11,242 bases of DNA from Paracoccaceae bacterium (GTDB lineage Bacteria; Pseudomonadota; Alphaproteobacteria; Rhodobacterales; Rhodobacteraceae), in assembly GCA_003511785.1 (NCBI GenBank), contig DOIS01000196.1, positions 1-11,242 on the forward strand, given 5' to 3'. Under the pieces are notes generated by a model. The model was given only the letters and a program-made list of their open reading frames with translations, made no database searches and was not told where the DNA came from. Position numbers and translations under genes: made by a program. Shown in pieces: positions 1-7,728 of this stretch; position 1 is the first letter of the stretch; every line of letters starts with the position of its first letter.

Positions 1-2
1 CC

Positions 3-22
3 AACTTTCGGGCATTGCTCGG
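3..22 (+). repeat. left arm of a 20-bp inverted repeat spanning the window
   Basis: The arm reads AACTTTCGGG CATTGCTCGG. Its reverse complement is found at 11223-11242 with a single difference (C at position 9 against T), so 19 of 20 bases match. Similarity stops sharply on the inner side after position 22. The outer side cannot be judged because the window ends. Read outward on the minus strand, the arm contains an ATG followed by CCC GAA AGT TGG, with no convincing ribosome binding site before it. The arm could be the inner end of an insertion sequence, a recombination site or a dispersed repeat. The match is directly visible; its nature is not. Confidence 0.7.
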
Positions 23-111
23 GCCGCCATCCGCTACCGTGGTAACTCAATGTAAAGCGTCCGTCCGCTAACCTCGTCGGGTACTTGCCCCAAGAACTGG
101 ACGCAAACCGC

Positions 112-855
112 ATGAGCCAATGTCGCTTTAGGCTGAGTCAGGCAGTTTTCCGAAAACTGGCAGTGTTCTGCTTGGTGATGGTGGGTGCCGGTTCCTCTCA
201 GTGCACTGTGGGGCAGGCGCGTGAGGCCTACAATCTTTGCGACGACGCGGCGGTTTCGGCCTCGCGCCAAACCGGTGTTCCCTTGAGCGTGCTGCACGCC
301 TTGACGCGAACAGAGACCGGGCGAACCCGAAACGGCCGTTATGAGCCATGGCCGTGGACTGTGAACATGGAAGGGGTTGGCACGTGGTTTCCCGATCCGG
401 ACTCGGCGCTCTCCCATGTTTTCGAGCACATCAAACGCGGTGCACGAAGCTTCGACGTGGGTTGTTTTCAGATAAACCACAAATGGCACGGCGGGGCCTT
501 CTCCTCAGTACAGGAGATGTTCGACCCCGAGAAGAACGCGCTTTACGCCGCGAGGTTTCTGAGCGCTCTGCATGATGAGTTCGGCGATTGGATGAAGGCG
601 GTAGGTGCCTACCACTCACGCACCCCGGAATTGGCCAGACGGTACAGCGCGAGGTTTGACCGGATACATCGCATCCTCCAAGTGCAGGCGCCTGAGCAGT
701 CTGTGTCAACGGTAGGTCGCACGACTGCACGAAACCCTCGAATCGACCTTCACGCGGCGCAACCCCTGACCGGCGGCGTCGCGACTCTGACGCGCGGATC
801 GCTTGTGCCGCTCGGCGGAGGTATGAGTCGACCTTTTCTGCTTATGCCGGATTGA
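112..855 (+). CDS. periplasmic lytic transglycosylase of the flagellar cluster (SLT fold, SltF-like role)
   Basis: This is a small exported murein-cleaving enzyme of 247 aa. The N-terminus has basic residues followed by a hydrophobic stretch (LAVFCLVMVGAG), with probable signal peptidase I cleavage after GQA, about residue 36. The SLT-type features appear in order: the likely catalytic Glu68 in TRTETG, GCFQIN at 117-122 in place of the usual G-x-x-Q-I, and AYHS at 166-169 in place of AYN. The cysteine pair near C43 and C118 may form a disulfide. After about residue 195 the tail is low in recognisable structure. The gene lies 13 bp before flhA and in the same direction, so it probably opens the peptidoglycan for the rod. 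This resembles SltF of Rhodobacter sphaeroides, and no FlgJ is seen in the window. The start is uncertain: ATG 112 gives a cleaner signal peptide, while an in-frame TTG at 85 would add 9 residues, and neither has a strong ribosome binding site. The promoter must lie in or before 1-111, where I see no clear motif. Confidence 0.85.
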   Translation: MSQCRFRLSQAVFRKLAVFCLVMVGAGSSQCTVGQAREAYNLCDDAAVSASRQTGVPLSVLHALTRTETGRTRNGRYEPWPWTVNMEGVGTWFPDPDSALSHVFEHIKRGARSFDVGCFQINHKWHGGAFSSVQEMFDPEKNALYAARFLSALHDEFGDWMKAVGAYHSRTPELARRYSARFDRIHRILQVQAPEQSVSTVGRTTARNPRIDLHAAQPLTGGVATLTRGSLVPLGGGMSRPFLLMPD

Positions 856-868
856 CGGGAAGGTAACG

Positions 869-2944
869 ATGAACTTTCGTCTTCTATTTTCCCCGACAAT
901 TCTGCTGGCAATGGCGTTGATGGCGGTCATTGTCATGATGATCCTGCCGATGCCGGCCTGGGTTCTCGATGTCGGGTTGGCGGGCTCCTTCGCGCTGGCA
1001 ATTCTCATATTCACCGTCACCCTGTTCATCGACAGGCCACTAGACTTCTCGTCTTTTCCGACGGTTCTCCTCGCCTCCCTGATGCTCCGCCTCTCGCTGA
1101 ACGTTTCGTCCACGAAACTCATCATCGGCGAAGGCCATACCGGCCCGGATGCAGCCGGGAATGTCATCATGGGATTCGCACAGTTCGTCATGGGCGGCAG
1201 CATCTTTCTGGGGCTCGTCGTGTTCGGTGTCCTGCTGATCGTGAACTTCATGGTGATCACCAAGGGGGCGGCCCGCATGGCCGAGGTTGGTGCACGCTTT
1301 GCGCTCGATGGTATGCCGGGCAAGCAATTGGCCATTGACAGCGACATGTCCGCAGGCGCCATCGACCATCAACAAGCCAAGGAACGCCGCGAACTCGAGC
1401 AACGCGAAACCACGTTCTTCGGCTCTCTGGATGGGGCGTCCAAATTCGTCAAAGGGGATGCGATTGCAGGCCTGCTGATCACCTTGCTCAACCTGGTGAT
1501 GGGGCTGGTCATGGGCTTGATCGTGCACAAGATGCCGCTGGGCGCCGCCTTCGAAACCTACGCCATCCTGACCGTCGGGGACGGGCTGGTGTCTCAGATT
1601 CCCGCCGTCATCATTTCGATCGCCTCGGCTCTGCTCCTCGCCAGAGGAGGGACACGGGGAGCGACCGATCTCGCCCTGTTTGGACAGTTAAGCCAGCACC
1701 CGGCTGCCCTCGCCACTGTGGCTGTCCTCATGGTGCTGTTCGCGCTTGTGCCCGGGCTTCCGTTTCTGCCGTTCTGTGCCGGTGGTCTGGCGCTGGGCGT
1801 CGCCGCCTGGATGATCCATCGAAAACGACAGCGTAGCGCAACGGAGGCCGATGCCGTAAGCCAGGCGCAGCCACCCTCGGCGCCCTCCCTGGGCGATGTG
1901 CTCGACCTCGACGATGTTCATGTCGAATTCGCGGCCGACCTGGTCGACATGGCCCTGGACCCCGGCACAGGATTGGATGCGCGGATCGCGAACATGCGAA
2001 CCCATGTCGCCTCGGTTTTCGGCATGATCCTGCCCGAAATCCGCCTTACCGATCGCCAGGACCTTGAACCCGGAACCTACGTGATCCGAATTCAGGGAGT
2101 CGAGCAGGCCCGCGGTGCGCTGCACCCGAACATGGTTCTCGCGTTGAAGCCGAGCGATCCGTCAGCCTTGCCCGCCGGGACGGATGTCACTGAACCGGTT
2201 TACGGCGCGCCGGCACGCTGGATCTCGGAGAAGGATCGTGAGCAGGCCGTTCTGAACGGCGCGACCGCCGTTACCCCACCCGAAATCCTGGCCACCCATC
2301 TTCTCGAAATCATAAAGTCCAATTTTTCCCGCTTGTTGACGCTAAAATCGCTGCGGCGGCTCCTGGCCGAGATGACCCAGCTTTCCGATCCGGGCCGGTC
2401 CGAGGCAAATCGCAAGTTGCTGGATGAACTGATCCCCGACAAGGTGCCGATCGACGTGCTGCATTCCGTTCTGCGACTCCTGCTCGACGAGAAGATCTCG
2501 ATCCGCAATCTGGCGCTCATTCTCGAAGCGATAGCCGAGGCGCGGGTCCTCACCAGTCAGCCCGAAGCGATCTGCGAACATGTGCGCCAAAGGCTGGGAT
2601 TCCAGTTGGTGGCCGAATTGAAGCGACCGGACGGGTCGATTCCGCTGGTGCAGCTCGCACCCGATTGGGAAGAGTGTTTCGAGAGCTATCAGGTCGACTC
2701 GCGCACAGGCGGTCTGGACGTGGCGCTCCCTCCTGACCTGTTCAACCGATTGGCCGACAGCATGGCACGCACGCTGGACGAGATCGGAACGACCGGTCAG
2801 TTTGCCGCCGTCGTGACCACCTCCCGCCGTCGCCGGTTCCTGCGGACGGTTCTACGCACTCGCGGCGTGCAGAACCCGGTGCTCTCCTTCGAGGAAATCG
2901 GCCTTGAGGCCCGACCGGCCATGGTGGGCATGGTGGCGGCGTGA
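869..2944 (+). CDS. flhA: flagellar export gate protein FlhA
   Basis: FlhA is the large export-gate subunit, which forms a nonameric ring in the inner membrane. Its cytoplasmic domain docks chaperone-substrate complexes and FliJ. The length of 691 aa is normal. Residues 1-310 are mostly membrane segments. They include the FHIPEP-family signature around 131-157 (TKGAARMAEVGARF, then MPGKQLAID). Asp197 in KFVKGDAIAG corresponds to the essential Asp208 of the Salmonella protein. A charged linker (about 318-345) leads to the soluble C-terminal domain, with the conserved helical stretch around LLAEMTQLSDPGRSEANRKL and DLLDEKISIRNL-type residues (here LLLDEKISIRNLALILEAIAEA-like, near 535-560). GAAGG (859-863) lies 5 bases before the ATG. 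The stop overlaps the fliR start by 4 bases (GTGA). Confidence 0.98.
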   Translation: MNFRLLFSPTILLAMALMAVIVMMILPMPAWVLDVGLAGSFALAILIFTVTLFIDRPLDFSSFPTVLLASLMLRLSLNVSSTKLIIGEGHTGPDAAGNVIMGFAQFVMGGSIFLGLVVFGVLLIVNFMVITKGAARMAEVGARFALDGMPGKQLAIDSDMSAGAIDHQQAKERRELEQRETTFFGSLDGASKFVKGDAIAGLLITLLNLVMGLVMGLIVHKMPLGAAFETYAILTVGDGLVSQIPAVIISIASALLLARGGTRGATDLALFGQLSQHPAALATVAVLMVLFALVPGLPFLPFCAGGLALGVAAWMIHRKRQRSATEADAVSQAQPPSAPSLGDVLDLDDVHVEFAADLVDMALDPGTGLDARIANMRTHVASVFGMILPEIRLTDRQDLEPGTYVIRIQGVEQARGALHPNMVLALKPSDPSALPAGTDVTEPVYGAPARWISEKDREQAVLNGATAVTPPEILATHLLEIIKSNFSRLLTLKSLRRLLAEMTQLSDPGRSEANRKLLDELIPDKVPIDVLHSVLRLLLDEKISIRNLALILEAIAEARVLTSQPEAICEHVRQRLGFQLVAELKRPDGSIPLVQLAPDWEECFESYQVDSRTGGLDVALPPDLFNRLADSMARTLDEIGTTGQFAAVVTTSRRRRFLRTVLRTRGVQNPVLSFEEIGLEARPAMVGMVAA

Positions 2945-3699
2945 CCACGTCGTGGACCATAGCTTTGAATGAGCTCACAAGCGTGTTCTGGCTTTATGCG
3001 CTTGTGTTTCTTCGTATCGGCGCCTTTGCCGCGATGGTGCCGGCCATCGGTGAGACAAGCGTGCCAGCGCGCGTCAAGATCGTGGCGGGCGTGGCAATGA
3101 CAGCCGCCGTCGCACCCTCTCTCACCGGAATGGATGATCTCGCCACAACTTGGGTGACTGCGATCCTGACCGAAACGTTGATCGGCCTCGCACTGGGGGT
3201 GATGCTTCGACTCTTCGTGATGTGCTTGCAGATCGCCGGCACGATTGCGGCGCAAACGGTGTCCTTGTCTCAATTGTTGGGAGGTGTGGCCGACCCGGTG
3301 CCCGCAATCGGCCAGACCCTGGTTGTCGGGGGATTGGCCCTGGCGGTGACCCTCGGTTTGCACATTCGGGCAATCGAATTCGTACTCCTCTCGTATGAAC
3401 TGTTTCCCCAGGCGGCCTGGCCCGATGCCAGGTTGCTGTCCGGTTGGGGGGTGGAGCGGGTGTCGCGTGTTTTCGCGCTCGGCTTCCTTCTGGCCGCTCC
3501 TTTCGTCATCGTCTCGCTCCTCTACAATCTGACCTTGGGCGTGATCAATCGCGCCATGCCGCAACTCATGGTGGCTTTTGTCGGCGCGCCTGCGATCACG
3601 CTGGGGGGCATCCTCATGCTTTGTGTGACCGCTCCGCTGATGCTGGCAGTCTGGGCCGAAGCATTGCACAGGTTCCTGGGTTCCGGAGGCTTGCCATGA
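2941..3699 (+). CDS. fliR: flagellar export gate protein FliR
   Basis: FliR is an inner-membrane protein of 252 aa that forms the export channel core together with FliP and FliQ. Hydrophobic segments are visible at roughly 14-34, 45-60, 72-98, 124-142, 176-196 and 210-238. Family features are the early FLRIGAF and VPARVKI stretch, ETLIGLALG near 78-86, and the conserved NLTLGVINRAMPQL at 196-209. It starts with GTG inside the last codons of flhA (GTGA overlap), which suggests translational coupling. It ends in an ATGA overlap with flhB. The grouping flhA-fliR-flhB puts three gate components under one transcript. Confidence 0.97.
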   Translation: MTTSWTIALNELTSVFWLYALVFLRIGAFAAMVPAIGETSVPARVKIVAGVAMTAAVAPSLTGMDDLATTWVTAILTETLIGLALGVMLRLFVMCLQIAGTIAAQTVSLSQLLGGVADPVPAIGQTLVVGGLALAVTLGLHIRAIEFVLLSYELFPQAAWPDARLLSGWGVERVSRVFALGFLLAAPFVIVSLLYNLTLGVINRAMPQLMVAFVGAPAITLGGILMLCVTAPLMLAVWAEALHRFLGSGGLP

Positions 3700-4787
3700 G
3701 CGAGGAGGCGCCGGACGAATCCGAGAAGCAATTCGAGGCGACCCCACACAAGTTGCAGGAAGCCCGCCGCAAGGGCGACGTGCCGAAGTCGTCGGACATT
3801 TCGGTTGCGGCCGGGTATGCGGGGCTGACCCTTGCTTTCGCCATGTTCGGTGCCGGCACTGTCGTCGAACTCGGCACGGTTTTAACGGTATTGCTTGAAC
3901 AATCAGACGGGCTCTCCCGCCTGCTGTTCGATGGGCCCGCTCAAACGCCGGTGTTGGGGCTCATGTTGCAGATGTCCGGGCCCCTGTCGATATGGTTCCT
4001 GCTTCCGGCGGTTGCGGTGCTGTTGTCCATCGCAGCGCAACGTGGCTTTGTCTTCGCGCCCTCGAAACTCAACCCCAAGCTTTCCCGAATATCCTTGGTC
4101 GCCAACGCGAAGAACAAGTTCGGTCGGCGGGGTCTCGTGGAGTTTCTCAAGAGTTTCGCGAAGCTGCTGATCTATTCCTTGTGTCTCGCACTTTTCCTGA
4201 GAATGAGGTTCCCGGAGATCCAGGTCACGCTTCATGCCGACCCGCGTTTCGCGGCGGCTACACTCGGTCGGCTGGGGGTCGAATTCATGCTTATCGCCGT
4301 CTTGGTTTCGGCCGTGATCGGTGTGGTCGACCTTTTGTGGCAATTCACCGAGTACAGGATCCGCAACCGGATGACCCGGAAAGAGCTTCAGGATGAGACC
4401 AAGGACTCCGAGGGCGACCCACAGTTACGGCAACAAAGGCGTTACAAGGCACAGGAAATTGCGGCGTCGAACATGGCAGCCGAGGTCCGGGGGGCCAGTG
4501 TCGTCGTGGTCAACCCCGTCCACTACGCGGTGGCGCTGAAATGGGACGGGGGCGCTGGAACGGCGCCGATTTGCGTCGCAAAAGGGGTGGACGGCGGCGC
4601 ATTGCGCATTCGCAGGATCGCCGAAGAGGCCGGTGTCCCGGTGCGTGAGGACCCCCCAACCGCTCGATCGCTCTATGCGACGGTCTCGATCGGAGAAGAA
4701 ATCCCCGAAACCGAATATCGCGCCGTGGCGGCCGCGATCCGGTTCGCCGAGCATATTCGGCGCAAGGCGAAGGAACGCATGCCATGA
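3696..4787 (+). CDS. flhB: flagellar export switch protein FlhB (variant NPVH site)
   Basis: FlhB (363 aa) switches export from rod/hook to filament substrates after cleaving itself. The N-terminus EKQFEATPHKLQEARRKGDVPKS is the FlhB/YscU signature. Four hydrophobic segments follow (about 38-70, 88-112, 150-170 and 192-216). The cytoplasmic domain has KAQEIAASNMAAEVRGA, then the cleavage region VVVVNPVHYAVAL. The cleavage tetrapeptide is N273-P-V-H276 (codons from 4512) rather than the usual NPTH. The Asn and Pro needed for the reaction are kept. APICVAKG and the C-terminal EEAGVPVREDPPTARSLYA are typical. The start is the ATG at 3696, in ATGA overlap with the fliR stop. A longer reading from 3444 would run inside fliR and add unrelated sequence. 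It overlaps the next gene by 4 bases. Confidence 0.97.
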   Translation: MSEEAPDESEKQFEATPHKLQEARRKGDVPKSSDISVAAGYAGLTLAFAMFGAGTVVELGTVLTVLLEQSDGLSRLLFDGPAQTPVLGLMLQMSGPLSIWFLLPAVAVLLSIAAQRGFVFAPSKLNPKLSRISLVANAKNKFGRRGLVEFLKSFAKLLIYSLCLALFLRMRFPEIQVTLHADPRFAAATLGRLGVEFMLIAVLVSAVIGVVDLLWQFTEYRIRNRMTRKELQDETKDSEGDPQLRQQRRYKAQEIAASNMAAEVRGASVVVVNPVHYAVALKWDGGAGTAPICVAKGVDGGALRIRRIAEEAGVPVREDPPTARSLYATVSIGEEIPETEYRAVAAAIRFAEHIRRKAKERMP

Positions 4788-5167
4788 CCCCATCCGAGCT
4801 TATGCAGTTGGAGCGGGTGGCGGACCTGCGATATCAGCAGACGTACAAGGAGGTTCAGCCGCTCCTCGAAGCCGAACAGCGCATCTCGGCGGAGTTGTCC
4901 GCCCTGGATGCGCACTCCCGGCAGAAGAGCGACGACAAGATGAATATGGTTGGGGCCGACCAGGCCTGGATGGCCTGGACCGATGCGCGGCGCCGTCAGC
5001 TTCTCTCCGAATTGGCGAATGCCCGGGCAAGGCGCTTGGCGGTCATGGATCGCGTAACGCGCGCGTTCGGTCGCCTGGAAGGCTGCCGTGTGTTGTCGAA
5101 GGCCGCGCAACATCGCTTTAAGAAACAGGCGGAGTCCGAGCGAGTTCGGCGATTGATGGGCAGTTGA
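4784..5167 (+). CDS. small helical protein of the flagellar operon, possible FliJ
   Basis: I do not recognise this 127-aa protein by sequence. It begins at an ATGA overlap with the flhB stop, has AAGGA (4770-4774) upstream, and is the last gene before a convergent gap, so it is almost certainly translated with flhB. It has no signal peptide and no membrane segment. It is rich in Ala, Arg, Glu, Gln and Leu. Two long helical stretches (about 4-48 and 58-125) with heptad-like spacing suggest a coiled-coil hairpin. It is basic towards the end (RFKKQAESERVRRLMGS). Size, composition and position beside flhA and flhB fit the export factor FliJ, which binds FliI and FlhA, and no fliJ follows fliI in the visible 54 bp. 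This assignment is inferred from context and shape; a flagellar chaperone or an accessory protein is also possible. Confidence 0.8.
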   Translation: MTPSELMQLERVADLRYQQTYKEVQPLLEAEQRISAELSALDAHSRQKSDDKMNMVGADQAWMAWTDARRRQLLSELANARARRLAVMDRVTRAFGRLEGCRVLSKAAQHRFKKQAESERVRRLMGS

Positions 5168-5236
5168 CGGCAAAGATCGTGAGATGTGCGCGCGACACGA
5201 GTGGCAAAACACACCCAGCTTCACGATTTCCCTATA

Positions 5237-5258
5237 GCGCCACCCGACTCCGGGTCGC
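5237..5258. terminator. weak hairpin in the convergent gap, possible bidirectional terminator
   Basis: ACCCG (5242-5246) pairs with CGGGT (5251-5255) around the loop ACTC, and GCG/CGC can extend the stem past a 2-base bulge. It sits between the stop of the + strand operon (5167) and the stop of fliL on the - strand (5275), where a terminator is expected. There is no T-run on either side, so intrinsic termination is doubtful. Confidence 0.25.
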
Positions 5259-5274
5259 AAGGCGGATCGCTCGC

Positions 5275-5757
5275 TCAGGTGTCCTGGCGCGCGATGTCCA
5301 CGATCAACACATCGATTAACTTGTCGCCCAACTGCGCGCGGGCAACGTCACGCAAGCCGGATCGCAGGATTTCCAGTGTCTCGGCTTTCGTGAATGCACC
5401 GTCGAAACCGCCCATATTGGCGTGATCGAAAAGAACCCGCAGGAACCCGTCGCGCAGTTTCGGCTCGCGGGCGAAAACGATCTCGGTTGTCCCCGGCACG
5501 GTTTCCAGGCTCAATGACAGAACGACAAGCGCCGAGACCGTCTCTCCTTTCAGGACCGGGACGACGAACTGGTTGGACAACTTCACATATTCGGCATCCC
5601 CCGCGTAATCCGAAGGGACCGGCTTTTCATGCGTGTTGGTCTCGACCGAGGCGCTATCGGCCTCCACGGGTTTATCCGGGTTCAGAAACAACGCCGCGCC
5701 GATGCCGGCACCTGTTCCGGCCAGCAAAAAGATGAAAGGTAAGACCTTGGCGAGCAT
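5275..5757 (-). CDS. fliL: flagellar basal body-associated protein, FliL family
   Basis: This is a single-pass inner-membrane protein (160 aa) of the FliL family, whose members associate with the stator around the basal body. A short N-terminus is followed by one membrane helix (about 5-25, PFIFLLAGTGAGIGAALFL), a polar linker rich in Glu, Ser and Lys, and a periplasmic FliL-like domain. The visible family traits are FVVPVL and VSALVVLSLSLE, then PKLRDGFLRVLFDHANMGGFDGAFT and the C-terminal helix ending DVLIVDIARQD. It is the last gene of the nine-gene operon, 9 bases after flgH. GAGGG lies about 8 bases before its ATG, inside the end of flgH. FliL is often coded next to fliM or motor genes, so a second paralogue elsewhere in the genome is possible. 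Confidence 0.85.
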   Translation of the reverse strand: MLAKVLPFIFLLAGTGAGIGAALFLNPDKPVEADSASVETNTHEKPVPSDYAGDAEYVKLSNQFVVPVLKGETVSALVVLSLSLETVPGTTEIVFAREPKLRDGFLRVLFDHANMGGFDGAFTKAETLEILRSGLRDVARAQLGDKLIDVLIVDIARQDT

Positions 5758-5766
5758 CGGTAACCC

Positions 5767-6507
5767 TCAGAATGGAAGCAGCTTGTCCAGAACTTGTTGC
5801 CCATAGCGCGGTTGCTGCATGTCCGAGATCTGCCCGCGGCCCCCGTAGGACACGCGGGCCGATGCAATCTTGTCCACGGTGATCTCGTTGCGACGCGAGA
5901 TATCGCCGGGACGCACATAACCGGAGACGAACAGTTCGCGCATCTCGAAGTTCACCCGCAATTCCTGCGAGCCACGGATGGCCAGGATGCCGTTCGGCAG
6001 GACCTCGACCACAGTGGCGGCGACACGCAAGGTCAGTTTTTCCTGCCGGTTCACCGAGCCACGCCCGTTGCTCTGGCTCCCGGAGTCGATTGCGACGGCA
6101 TCGGCCATCGACGCGCCTTCGGGCAGGCGTTCGTCCACCCTTTGGGGCAAGCCGAAAAGCTGGGGCACCGCTAGGCTTTCCGAGCCGGTGCGCGACCTGG
6201 ACGTGTTATTGGAGATTTCCGCTTCTTCGTCGATTTCGACGACGACGGTCAGGATGTCGCCTTTCCGCATCGCGCGCCGATCTCCCAGTAGAGACATTTG
6301 TTCTCCGCTCCAGAGCGACGCCTCGTCGACGCGGCGGGCCGAGGTCGTATGCATCGGAAGGCCGGGCCAGAGCATGGCGACATGCTCGGGGGTTTCGGCA
6401 CTTTCACTGAATTCAGGGGGTTTGCCCAAATGCCCGAGCCCGCAGCCCGAAAGAAGGGCGATGGTGAAAACAAGGCCGATCGGAGGCCCAATTCGATATG
6501 CGGTCAT
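5767..6507 (-). CDS. flgH: flagellar L-ring lipoprotein FlgH
   Basis: FlgH (246 aa) forms the ring around the rod in the outer membrane. The N-terminus is a lipoprotein signal with lipobox LLSGC, so Cys22 should be the lipidated first residue of the mature protein. Family features follow: SLLGDRRAMRKGDILTVVVEIDEEAEISNNT (about 112-142), LPNGILAIRGSQELRVNFE and ELFVSGYVRPGDISRRNEI near 185-215, then ARVSYGGRGQISDMQQPRYGQQVLD at the end. The start codon overlaps the flgA stop (ATGA). The partner P-ring gene flgI is not in this window, although its chaperone gene flgA is adjacent. Confidence 0.97.
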   Translation of the reverse strand: MTAYRIGPPIGLVFTIALLSGCGLGHLGKPPEFSESAETPEHVAMLWPGLPMHTTSARRVDEASLWSGEQMSLLGDRRAMRKGDILTVVVEIDEEAEISNNTSRSRTGSESLAVPQLFGLPQRVDERLPEGASMADAVAIDSGSQSNGRGSVNRQEKLTLRVAATVVEVLPNGILAIRGSQELRVNFEMRELFVSGYVRPGDISRRNEITVDKIASARVSYGGRGQISDMQQPRYGQQVLDKLLPF

Positions 6508-6920
6508 TTTACGATTACCACTCCGGTTTCCTGGATCGTGCCTGTCAGCGTGGTGCGCGAATCAAGGTTCATCACCCTGATCCGGTCTCCGACCGCACCC
6601 CGGCCCAGGGCCCGTCCCTCGGCCAGGATCATCAGGTTCCCGCGAGCGAAACGGAGGGTGACCAATTGATTCCGGTCGATCACCGCGGGCGGACCGATAT
6701 CCGAGGGTCGCACCGGGCGCCCGGGATAGAGTGCGACGCGGGTCTCTTGGCCCACAACATCCGAGAGGCGAGCGAGAGCGCCGGGCACGTTCGCCGGTTT
6801 GATCACGAAGTCCTCCGCGCTGAGGATTTCCTTGGCCCGGATCGGCCGGGCCGCGACCACCACGTCGGCAAGTGCCGCACCGCTTCCGCATAGCCAGAGT
6901 ATCAGGGCAAGAACACGCAT
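6504..6920 (-). CDS. flgA: P-ring assembly chaperone FlgA (short form)
   Basis: FlgA is a periplasmic chaperone that helps FlgI form the P-ring. This protein of 138 aa has a signal peptide (MRVLALILWLCGSGAALA) and then an SAF-like domain. The visible conserved elements are RPIRAKEILSAEDF, VGQETRVALYPGRPVRPSDI, and the C-terminal LMILAEGRALGRGAVGDRIRVMN followed by TLTGTI and VVIVK. It is shorter than the enteric protein (about 220 aa) and holds only the C-terminal SAF/chaperone part, a form common in alphaproteobacteria. The ATG overlaps the flgG stop by one base (TGATG). A GTG three bases upstream would add one residue and give a 4-base overlap; I cannot tell which is used. Confidence 0.93.
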   Translation of the reverse strand: MRVLALILWLCGSGAALADVVVAARPIRAKEILSAEDFVIKPANVPGALARLSDVVGQETRVALYPGRPVRPSDIGPPAVIDRNQLVTLRFARGNLMILAEGRALGRGAVGDRIRVMNLDSRTTLTGTIQETGVVIVK

Positions 6921-7705
6921 CACCGCACCTGTGTCGTTGCGCCCATCATCTGGTCGACCGCCGAGATGACCTTTGCATTCATCTCGTAGCCGCGCTGCGC
7001 CTCGATCAGTTCGGTGACCTCGCGCACCGCATCGACCGAGCTGTCCTCGAGGTAGCCTTGCAGGAGAGTGCCCAGCCCGTCGTCGCCAGGATTGCCCAGG
7101 ATCGGCGGCCCAGAAGCCTCGGTTTCGGCAAAGAGATTGCCTCCGAGCGCCTCGAGACCCTTCGCGTTTGCAAAGCCGGCGAGGGTGAACTGCCCCAGGA
7201 GTTGACCTTCTACGTTCTCCGCGAAATAGGCATATACCTCACCATCGGCATTGATCGACAGCGAACGGGCGTCGGGCGGAATCACGATTTCCGGGGCCAC
7301 GGGATAGCCCTCGGATGTCACGACAAGTCCCTCCGCCGACCGTTTCAGGCTGCCGTCGCGGGTGAATGCCGCCTGGCCGGACGGCAGGGTCACCTCCAGG
7401 TATCCGCTTCCCTCGATGGCGACATCGAGGTCGCTGCCGGTGGCGGAAAACGCGCCCTGAGCAAGGTGAACGGTGATCGCGGCGGGACGGACGCCAAGTC
7501 CGAGTTGCACGCCCGTCGGCAGAACCGACCCGTCCGCCGCGCGCACGGTTCCGGCGCGCGAAATTTGCTGATAATGCAGGTCGGCAAACTCGGCCCGCCG
7601 CGCGTTGTAGCCGGTGGTGTTCATGTTGGCGAGGTTGTTCGAGATGGTCTCGACCCGCAATTGCTGGGCGCTCATGCCCGTGGCGGCGATTTTGAGAGCC
7701 TGCAT
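6920..7705 (-). CDS. flgG: distal rod protein FlgG
   Basis: FlgG (261 aa, the usual length) forms the distal rod that crosses the periplasm inside the P and L rings. The N-terminal rod/hook signature is SNNLANMNTTGYNARRAEF (about 22-40). The central part has GVQLGLGVRP, and the Flg_bbr-type core has LDVAIEGSGYLEV and AFTRDGSLKRSAEGLVVTSEGYPV. The C-terminus SVDAVREVTELIEAQRGYEMNAKVI...MMGATTQVR is nearly canonical. AAAGGAG (7713-7719) lies 7 bases before the ATG. It follows flgF after a gap of 23 bp, the largest gap in this operon. Confidence 0.98.
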   Translation of the reverse strand: MQALKIAATGMSAQQLRVETISNNLANMNTTGYNARRAEFADLHYQQISRAGTVRAADGSVLPTGVQLGLGVRPAAITVHLAQGAFSATGSDLDVAIEGSGYLEVTLPSGQAAFTRDGSLKRSAEGLVVTSEGYPVAPEIVIPPDARSLSINADGEVYAYFAENVEGQLLGQFTLAGFANAKGLEALGGNLFAETEASGPPILGNPGDDGLGTLLQGYLEDSSVDAVREVTELIEAQRGYEMNAKVISAVDQMMGATTQVR

Positions 7706-7728
7706 GTCATCACTCCTTTGGTTACCCT

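Noticed and set aside
42..56. GTAA-N7-TAAA before the transglycosylase as a CtrA box
   Set aside because: Too many mismatches to the TTAA-N7-TTAA consensus to support a call.
3444..3695. N-terminal extension of FlhB inside fliR
   Set aside because: It is out of frame with the well-conserved FliR, and the FlhB family begins at the residues that follow the ATG at 3696.
2797..3747. Long open frame on the - strand across flhA, fliR and flhB (316 codons)
   Set aside because: It runs antisense through three well-defined genes; its His/Gln/Arg-rich composition is typical of an antisense frame and it has no recognisable domain.
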